Source of the DNA: Acheta domesticus
Lineage: Eukaryota > Arthropoda > Insecta > Orthoptera > Gryllidae
NCBI GenBank assembly: GCA_031308135.1
Contig: JAHLJT010009419.1
Coordinates: forward strand, 177,900,961 to 177,964,960
Length of the DNA stretch: 64,000 nucleotides
Direction: 5' to 3'
Part shown: positions 56,683-64,000 of the stretch, one piece after another
How the letters are laid out: every line of letters starts with the position of its first letter
How positions within the stretch are numbered: the stretch's first letter is position 1
Translations under genes and position numbers: made by a program
The notes under the pieces: model-generated
What the model saw: only the letters and a program-made list of their open reading frames with translations
Databases searched by the model: none
Told to the model about the DNA's origin: nothing

Positions 56683-57208
56683 TAGCGAAGGCAAATTGTA
56701 GCAAAACATCGATACATCAATTTTCAATACATCAATAAAAGGTTTTCGATGTCCATGAAAACATTGAGAAAAGCATCGATGAATAAAAATGTGGATGTTT
56801 TACATCTGATGAAATATATCGAAATAAAATGTCTTGGTTGTACGAGTAATGAGATACATAACACGTCAATACTAGTTTAATGTATATTCTGCCGTAAATT
56901 TGACTCTCATCTTAAATTTCTAATTCATGTTCTGTGTAGCCAAACTTCATAATACAGTTGTTTAATGTTATGACCACGTAGAAAATAACCAAAACAGGGT
57001 AAGAAGAAAATTTCGAAGCAATCAACAACAACAAAATAGACACTAGGAATTTTATTTATACCAAAAGATTTTTTCAAAACATCGATGTTTCTGAACAAAT
57101 ACATCGATCTCAATGAAACATCGAAAGCAAAACATCGATGTTATAATATCGATATTTCTGCTCGAAAATATCGATGTTTTAAAAACATCGATTTTTTTGC
57201 CATCCCTA
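56683..57208. mobile_element. Probable hAT-like element with ATCGATG-rich ends
   Basis: The right end, minus strand, reads TAGGGATGGCAAAAAAATCG followed by dense repeats of ATCGATGTTTT/ATCGATATTT. The left end TAGCGAAGGCAAATTGTAGC is followed by AAAACATCGATACATC. TAGGGATGGCAAAA-type ends with reiterated ATCGAT are common in insect hAT MITEs. The 8-bp flanks agree poorly (TGGGAAGC / GTGGCGGC), so the left boundary is uncertain. Confidence 0.55.
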
Positions 57209-57209
57209 G

Positions 57210-57435
57210 TGGCGGCGGGATGGAGCAAAGCAGAACGGAGCGAGTCGAGCGGAGTGGTCGGCGGGAGCGGGCCGGCCCGGGAGCAGGGGGAGGGGTGGCG
57301 CGAGGCCTCGCAGAAGGCAACGACCGTGAAAGTGCGCGGCTCAGCTGTCAGCGAGGAGAGTGGGCGGGGCCTGGCGGTGCGGTCGCTCTGCCACCGACGG
57401 GGATGGTCCAACACAAGGTTGGGGACTAATTGCAC
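57210..57435. promoter_or_regulatory. CpG island
   Basis: CpG-rich with GGGCCGGCCCGGGAG and GGGGCGGGGCC-like strings. Unassigned. Confidence 0.3.
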
Positions 57436-57780
57436 CGGGCTAGTAGGTAGGCCTGCCTAAAGAGCTGGATTTAAAGCCCCGAGACCTCGAAAATGTGCGG
57501 GCCATCATCGGGGCTACTTCCTCCCTTCATCCCGCACCCCTCACGCCATCCTCCTCTGTTGGGGGCCCTTCGATCGACCCTCCCAGAGCTTCGGCTTCCT
57601 AATTCTGAGCTTCAAGTAGAGGGTTTTTTATAAGGACTTTACAAGATTGATACTTGCACAACTCAGTCAAATGACGATCAGACCTAGTCTTGGCGTCATC
57701 TTGAATGGAAATAGATCAAGTTTTGAGTCACGTGGTACTCTAGAATAGAATCGTGGCACCGCAAGCGTTAGCGGCAGTTG
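57436..57780. other. Spacer, nothing seen
   Basis: Contains CACGTG (57729) upstream of the transposon remnant. Confidence 0.3.
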
Positions 57781-57825
57781 GAGAAATAAAATGGCTGCTT
57801 TGACCGGTCCCAGCGTTCCCACTGA

Positions 57826-57990
57826 GTGTTTTGGTTTGAAAACTCGAAGTCTGCGAAAACTGTGCAATGTAATTTTCATACAGAGTATGGTGAAGACCCT
57901 CCCAGAAGGCCTTCTATTTATCAGTGGCATAAATGTTGTGATAAAACAGGATGTACGGCAAAACACAACAAATTCACTTACTTTGACCTC
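57826..57990 (+). pseudogene. Transposon protein remnant, DUF4817-type helix-turn-helix
   Basis: In one plus-strand frame a short open stretch reads VFWFENSKSAKTVQCNFHTE, then YGEDPPRRPSIYQWHK and a few residues on DKTGC. This is the N-terminal DNA-binding helix-turn-helix found in many insect mobile-element proteins, whose usual pattern is WF-x-x-S-x-x-VQ-x-x-F-x-x-x-YG-x-x-PP-x-x-x-x-I-x-x-W-x-x-x-F-x-x-TG. A stop lies just upstream (57823-57825), an in-frame stop follows near 58003, and the usual SPGRP block is lost, so it is a dead fragment. An ATG at 57791 lies in a different frame. No transposon ends were found around it. Confidence 0.55.
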
Positions 57991-58003
57991 TTTTTCGACA
58001 GGT

Positions 58004-61000
58004 AATATATTAGTGCTTGCCCTTGAATGCTTCGAATTCGTTTCTATGGGAAGCATTGTAAGTACTTCTTGGCAATACAGTGGTTGACCCCTCGGCGGAG
58101 CAACGTAATGCTGCTTCTCAAGAATAGACGTTTGTTTCGCTGAAGAGTGAGTGTTGGAAATTTTCAGGAACGAAAAGCAAGGAGAACGAAGGTATCTATG
58201 ACTTCCCGGCGTCAATAATTAGTTTCGAGGTTTCAAAAATAATTTTGGACTTGAAAAAGCTGTTATGATCATGGTATTTAAGATACAGGTTGCAAGCATA
58301 TGAAACTAATGGCGGTACAAATGATCAAACGATCATAATATTATGTTGGTTTAGAAAGAAATGTGAATAGGAAAATGTTTGGGAGAAAGTTATGTGCATT
58401 AAACGAACGTTGAAAAACCTGTTTCGTTTTCATTCTTTAGACTTGTCTAAGCATAGATTCTGTAAAGCCATCATTTAATTCTAATTTTTCTTTAAGATCC
58501 GAAGTTCAAAATGATTAATATCTTGCATATTACTATATTGAATCTCAATGACGGTAACCTGTCCATTAAGTAAGCGTATGTGTTAATGTTCAGTTTGTGC
58601 CGAGCGTAGTGACGCTTATTTATTGTGTATTCTGTCCGAGATAGATCGCTGCCTCTCAAACATTAACGAAGTTAGTTGTTGTTTGTACTAGGATATGTTT
58701 TATTTTATTCGGTCATTTGAAAAGCGGACTCTTCAGCCTCGCTGGAACATATTTCGTGACTCGTTGAAAAGATGTCGATATATTTTATAATGGTATTCTA
58801 GGGATTGCAACAAATAGAGAATCAGTAAACTTGTTTTACTCAACAAAGACTGTTCGTACAAAATAAGAGCTATTTATTCTGAAGTCAAAAATCAATAACT
58901 TTCATTGATACTACATATTGAAACAAAAAAAAAAACAAACAATTATTAGCAAGATATTTAATCTTATGCTATCACCGTTTTAAAAACATTTGGCACTGAT
59001 AAAGTATTTTTTTCAGAAAATCGAGCCTATCAACAACACGAGGAGACTTGTGTACATTGAAAGTATTTCTCTTGCGTCCTTAGGGATCTGTTCTTTTACA
59101 TCGATGCAAATGATTGTTTCGCAATGCTACGCCATAAAATATTTCCGTCCAACCTGAGGGTCGCAGTGGGCAGTTCACGAGGGCGGAGCGGAAGGAAACA
59201 AACACCGACGAACCGGTTTACCGCCTACAGCTCTCGTGAGAGAACCAATCTAGGCCGAAAGGACGCTAGAAGTTCTTTCACGGGAATGTTCCACCCTGAA
59301 AACCTGTACGAGAGGGCCTTTCCCTGTTGGTTTCAAGTTTACCCGTTTTTTCTCGTCTAGTATTATCGTTAATCAACGCCTGTGACTGCTAGCACCCTGG
59401 TGACATTCCCCTATTAACTGCACTACACAACAACGCTTTCTGAGGAGGTAAAGAGCTCTAGTGCAATTACAAACTCTACCTTGAAAGTTCTGAGAATAGC
59501 GATGCTTCCCTTGGCATGCCGTTCCTGCACTAATGTAGTGCGAATTATAAACGTTGCAGCAAGAAGGTTTTCCACTAATTTTTTTTGCAGTCTCTGAACG
59601 AGAGTGAAAACGCAATTGCGTGTGAAACATAAATTGTATGTGCTTTTGTAAAGGATTTGAACGTCGAAATGTGATAGTTATGCCTAGTTAGTGGCCTTTC
59701 GCCTCCCTTTTAATTCTGAAAACGAATTCATCATTGATGCATTTGTGATCAAAAAGATCACCTTCAAACGGTTTGTTTTCGTTTTGAGCGATTAAACTTT
59801 AGTACGTTTTATTTTACAGTTGTTTTCTATCCGTTTATGTCGACACTACTCATTTGGGAAATTAATAAATTGATTTGGGAGTTATTCTTGCAGTATCAAA
59901 TTCTCATACACTTTTTGACATCCTAGAATGCATCGTAGAGCTTGTGGACTAAGCCTGTTATCGGTTAAAAATTGCTGGCTTCAATGCGAAATGACTCGTA
60001 CTCCACCTGTCACTAAAGAAATATACGACATAAATTCGAGAGGAATGAAATCACTAAAATGACAACAATCTCCTCGCGTTGGAGCAATACTACAATAATC
60101 AACATCAATTACCTTATCACTGTTATTGATGATGTTGATGGAAATTATCAATTTTTTAAGCTCGTTAATTATTTACATTCTTGTCTTGTGGATAATATTA
60201 AAATAATATATTATTATTCCAAGAGCTTATTTCTCTGAAAACATGGAATGGAAAAGCCTCATGAACTAAAATAGGTTTACTGTAGACTTAAAGTGCTTAT
60301 AAATATACAAGTGCTTATGAAATTTGTTTTAAAATACGCAAAAAATTACACGCGTATGTATAAAACCGCTAGAAAATTATATTTTACGAAATATTTTTGT
60401 TTTTATATTCACGGAATGTATTGAAAGCAGTCTAAGATCCACGCTATGTGGGTGCCCCATTGTGGAACTATGCAACGGTAAAGATAAGGGCATTCTCTAA
60501 TCGACCATAGCCTGTTTCCGTTTGAAAGTGAATGGGACCCTACAGACTGCGCGTGGGGCCAGTGCGATAGCAGTGTTCTCGCAGACCTTGTCTCGTCTAC
60601 CCTGCTACTGGAACAATGTTGTACGGGAACTGTAGGGGCGCCCAAAAGAAAACCAGGGGCACAGGCGCAGTCGATCGACGGGCGCCCGTCATTTCAAACA
60701 AAAATATCCCTCCGATTTACAAACATTTCATTTAAAGGTAATCAAACAAGTTAAATTCATTTCTCCATCCATCAGAAACAACTTATAGCGTTAAATGTGG
60801 ATTAGAGATAAGTACATTTTTTAAATTCCTTTTGAATAAAAAAATTAGGGACATCAATCAAGTCGTGGCCTGGGGTAAATCCCCCCCCCCTCATTCTGGT
60901 CGCCCCAGGGGATCTACTTAGGGGACACAAGAAGCGGAAGTGATGTAAGGCAGATGATATTTGAACCCCCTTGTTCGTTGACTGAATGATTATTTCCTAT

Positions 61001-61230
61001 TTCTGGGAGCGTCAACTCTTATGACATCAGAACCGTAAGTGTAGTGGTGATATTTTCACATTGGATGGCCAGATCCTGCGCCATCATACACTCAGCTTGC
61101 AAGGTTTTTTTGTACATTCAGGTTTTTCCCACCAGTGGAACACCGTCCCAGCCGGGACAAGCAGTAACAGTAAGTTCCTGACTGATCTCCTGACATGTAT
61201 GGAAATGTAGCGCATGAAAGGGTGTTTGCA
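58004..61230. other. AT-rich DNA, no gene seen
   Basis: No exon or RNA gene is supported. Weakly matching ends GTAGGGGCGCCC (60633) and, minus strand, CTGGGGCGACC (60908) hint at another hAT-like element, and there is a C10 run at 60880-60890. Confidence 0.35.
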
Positions 61231-61234
61231 ATTA

Positions 61235-61500
61235 AGAGGAGAAGATACGGCAAGAGAGAGGAAGGAAAGATCGGGCGCGGACCATGGCCCGTTTATTAGG
61301 GTACTGCTCTGGCGTCCGCCTGGTGTTGATCGGAGAAACCAGGGAAAACTAACGGCCGGAGCAGTTGGCTGGTAGAGTTCTCCTCCAGACAGCGACTGAC
61401 TTCGACCGAGTTAGAGTCGAAAATCCTGCCACCATCGTGACTCGAACCCTACGACCTCCCAGCCAGTGACACTGCGGCGACATCAGTTGATGCACAGAAC
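61235..61500 (-). mobile_element. tRNA-derived SINE family S1, full-length copy
   Basis: The best preserved copy. On the minus strand the head has TGTCGCCGCAGTG (box-A region) and GTAGGGTTCGAGTCACGATG (box B, GGTTCGAGTC). The body runs GGTGGCAGGATTTTCGACTC, GTCTGGAGGAGAACTCTACC, TAGTTTTCCCTGGTTTCTCC and ACCCTAATAAACGGGCCATG, ending in CTTTCCTTCCTCTC. Matches copies at 32.0, 51.7 and 55.1 kb. Confidence 0.8.
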
Positions 61501-61609
61501 GAACTCAGCCGGTCCGCTCGTACGTCATGGCGTTGCATACGCGCCTGCCGAAGCCAGAGCGATACCTCTGACCCGGTCCATTTCCGATTTTTTTTTCTCG
61601 TTCGGCTTC

Positions 61610-61830
61610 TCTTATCTTTCAGCGCGTGGTTGACGCCCGGATCTCTCTTGGCGAACTGCAGCGCGCCCGCCTCGTCCTATCAGCCCACGCGTCAGCCGTG
61701 CAGCCGCCGCCCCGCCCGCCCTGCCCGATGGGCGATGGAGCTGACAGAGCAGGGGATGGGACGTTGGGGCAGATGGTGGGGGCTGCGAAGGAGGGAGAGG
61801 AGTTTTCGGAGAGATGGATGCGCGGCACGG
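61610..61830. promoter_or_regulatory. CpG-rich segment
   Basis: Moderately CpG-rich with CCGCCGCCCCGCCCGCC near 61700. Unassigned. Confidence 0.25.
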
Positions 61831-61912
61831 CCATCTGGTAGACGAAAGGGGTGGACGGGTGGATGTTAGAGGCAATAGATTGTACCCATGACTTTGGAAA
61901 AGGTGTAATCAG

Positions 61913-62537
61913 TAGAAACCGGAAAAAATATGTAGTATTAAACGTCAAAATATGTACATAAATATGTAATGAAAACAGTAAGAATATGTAATAAATACGT
62001 AAAATCCGATATAATATGTAATATTAAAATTCTCTAATTAAAGACACATTCACATAGAACGAAATTACATTTTAAAATAATGTCCTAAATAAATTTTAAA
62101 ATTAATAAAACGTTTTAAAAACATTTTAGAGAGCATGCACATAGTTGATACATACTTTACATCATTCAACTTTCTCGTTAGTAGTAAAAGCTTCATCTAT
62201 TGTAACGCAGGACTTAGCAAATTTTTCTCGGAAATTGAAGTTACAGGTCATAAAACTCGGTGTCAATTATCCTTTTGACACCTAGATTTCACCAATAATG
62301 ATGGGGAAAATGCTATTTAAAAAAAAAATACTTCTAAAATAGAAGAAAATTGATATAATAAGAAAATGTTGTAAAAACAGCAAAATATGTAAAATATGAA
62401 AAATAGTACTAAATATGTAAAAATATGTAACGAAAAAATTGAATGTGTTAGGAGGGCGATTATTCGCCAAGATTACAATTTTGAGAAAGGTAAGCAGAAA
62501 GACAAAAATATGTAATTACATAAAAATCCGGTCTCTA
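61913..62537 (-). mobile_element. hAT-type element, family 'TAGAGACCGG', copy 2
   Basis: 625 bp between perfect 8-bp duplications GTAATCAG (61905-61912 and 62538-62545). Ends are TAGAAACCGGAAAAAATATG and, minus strand, TAGAGACCGGATTTTTATGT. The interior is packed with AATATGTA/ACATATTTT repeats. On the minus strand it aligns with 12080-12760 at both ends (GTAATCTTGGCGAAT, ATTCTTACTGTTTTCATTAC). No transposase. Confidence 0.88.
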
Positions 62538-62545
62538 GTAATCAG

Positions 62546-63029
62546 TGATTGATCTAGAAGATGTTGACTAAAAGAAAAAATGGTATAAAGCGAGATAGAA
62601 AAACTGGATGGCGGAAAACGCATGTACAGTGTCTAGAAATGGAAATTTTTCGAAAGTGTAATTTTGAAATGGCTGGTTTCAAAGTAATTTCCATTTGCTC
62701 GAAGCGTATTTAATTTAATAAAACAAAGTAATTTATTGCACAATAATAATTTCTGAAGATTAAATATGACCTTATGAAAAATTAAATGTATTGAAAAAGT
62801 TATACATTTAATGTGACATTTCGATATATATATATATAGATTATTTTACAGAAAGTAATAAATGACAATGATCACGTGCGCAACATAAAAGAGCAAAAGT
62901 AGAAGAAAACACAGAAAAAAAGGATACAAATGTTCAACTTTACAAGTGCAGATGGAGTGAGAGGATTCCCAGAGGTGCTCTGATAGTGCTTTGGAGAAAG
63001 ATCTCAGTAGATATGAAATGGGGAGCAAT
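62546..63029. other. AT-rich DNA, nothing seen
   Basis: A short (AT)n run near 62826-62840 only. Confidence 0.4.
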
Positions 63030-63255
63030 GGCGAGTGGTGGAAGGTGACGAAAGTTGAAGGGTGATGTAGGATGATGGGGGGTGATGGCGAGTGGTGACA
63101 AGTGGTGACGAGTGATGACGAGTGATGACAAGTGATGACGAGTGAAGATAAGTGATGACGAATGACGAGTGACGGCGAGTGACGGTGAGTGATGGCGTAT
63201 GATGGCGGAAAGTGGTGGGAGATCGCGGTCAGTGGTGAGTGATGGGAGATGAGGG
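63030..63255. repeat. Degenerate tandem repeat, unit GTGATGACGA (9-10 bp)
   Basis: About 20 imperfect units (GATGACAAGT, GATGACGAGT, GACGGCGAGT, GATGGCGTAT). The minus frame through here is His/Ser/Thr-rich and compositional. Confidence 0.8.
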
Positions 63256-63660
63256 ACGACGGGAATGCCGAGAGTCGGGGCTGTGAAGGTGACGGAGGTG
63301 TTGTTGGACCATGTGCAATCGTGGAGGCAACGTCTGCGCGACAGGCCGCTGGCATCACCCGCCCTCCTGCCAGCGGGGGCGTGGTGAATAGGCCAGGCGT
63401 GGGTGGGGTCGGGGGTGGCGGGGGAGAGGGTGGTGAGGGCCAGGGCGCGGTCGTGACCACGGGGTTGCCCGCGTGTCGCATCCCAAATGAACGGAGGGGG
63501 GGCGAGCAGGAGGGCGCTGGCGGCAGGACCGCGCGCGCGCTTATCGGCGCCATCGGAGAGTTTCAATTAACTGGGTTGCGCGCAAAAACCGGGCGATAAA
63601 TTAAACGTTTTACGCAAAACCCGGGCGGTGGCGCCCGCGCGCATATCTGGTCTCTTCCTC
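63256..63660. promoter_or_regulatory. CpG island
   Basis: CpG-rich with GCGCGCGCGC (63530) and AATTAACTGG (63564). The remainder to the window end is pyrimidine-rich without a supported gene. Confidence 0.3.
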
Positions 63661-64000
63661 CGGATCTGCTTCGCGTTCACAGACCCGAATTTCCCGATTG
63701 CCTTGTTGCGATCTCCGCTTTTCTCCCCCGCAACCTCTCCTTTGCCGCTCCTGCACGACCACTTCCTCGGGGCAGATTCCGCCTCTACTCCTGTTCTGTC
63801 TTCATTTCCCGCATCTCTTGGGCTCTCCATTATCCTACTCCTTTTTCTAGATCTGATCGTCGACCTGCTATCAACTAAATCTCCTTTCTCGTCGCTTCGC
63901 GAACGATTTTGCTTCTTATGATTGTTCTGTTTTGCGTAGTCGTTTCCTTGCTCATCTATCGCTGATTATACTCCCATATCGGCTTCACTTTCCATTTCCA

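Noticed and set aside
60633..60908. Possible hAT element with GTAGGGGCGCCC / CTGGGGCGACC ends
   Set aside because: End similarity is short and the 8-bp flanks do not match, so boundaries cannot be supported.
1..64000. CRISPR arrays, bacterial operons, rRNA genes, viral genes
   Set aside because: No spaced direct repeats of CRISPR type, no clustered bacterial-style genes, no rRNA signatures and no recognisable viral proteins were seen; the window is a eukaryotic chromosome segment.

Overview
This window is eukaryotic nuclear DNA, most likely from an arthropod and probably an insect with a large, repeat-rich genome. The evidence is GT-AG introns, CpG-rich islands in AT-rich DNA, non-autonomous DNA transposons (hAT-, pogo/Tc1-mariner- and PIF/Harbinger-type), tRNA-derived SINEs and short (TTAGG)-like tracts. 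I cannot name the species. No operon, rRNA, intact tRNA or CRISPR array is visible.

One protein-coding gene can be supported. It lies on the minus strand and is split across at least two exons about 10.2 kb apart. Exon A (13028-12839) carries a 5' UTR, a strong Kozak ATG at 12920 and 27 codons, and ends in GTGAGT. Exon B (2639-2522) continues in phase and encodes the first membrane segment and the start of extracellular loop 1 of an MFS sugar porter resembling insect trehalose/sugar transporters (Tret1-like). The motif LGWSSPSLP is intact and two N-glycosylation sequons follow. The rest of the gene lies left of the window. A pyrimidine-rich acceptor before 13028 shows that at least one 5' UTR exon lies to the right. 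The CpG island at 20.2-20.9 kb, with a minus-strand GTGAGT donor at 20539-20534, is a candidate.

Layout. 1-13 kb: the two exons and the intron between them, holding several inverted-repeat transposons, a CpG island (6.2-7.0 kb), a 42-bp minisatellite (8.7-9.6 kb) and a hAT element next to exon A. 13-25 kb: AT-rich DNA alternating with CpG islands and GC-rich tandem arrays (15-bp unit at 18.6-19.2 kb, 12-bp unit at 21.0-21.3 kb, CCG-rich tract at 24.3-24.6 kb) plus a ~210-bp dispersed repeat in two copies. 25-45 kb: mostly AT-rich, with a 65-66-bp array, SINEs, a degenerate dispersed repeat near 37 and 42 kb, and CpG islands near 31.5, 35.3, 38.3 and 39.7 kb. 45-64 kb: further GC-rich arrays (46.3 and 48.1 kb), four hAT-type elements, three SINE copies of one family and a second SINE family. 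One hAT element sits inside a SINE with a perfect 8-bp target duplication. A transposon helix-turn-helix remnant lies at 57.8 kb.

Most long open frames here are by-products of tandem repeats whose unit is a multiple of three; I do not call them genes. I found no convincing new biological system. The points most worth following are the long-intron transporter gene, the hAT families with identified target duplications, and the unusual density of GC-rich minisatellites around the transporter's 5' region.
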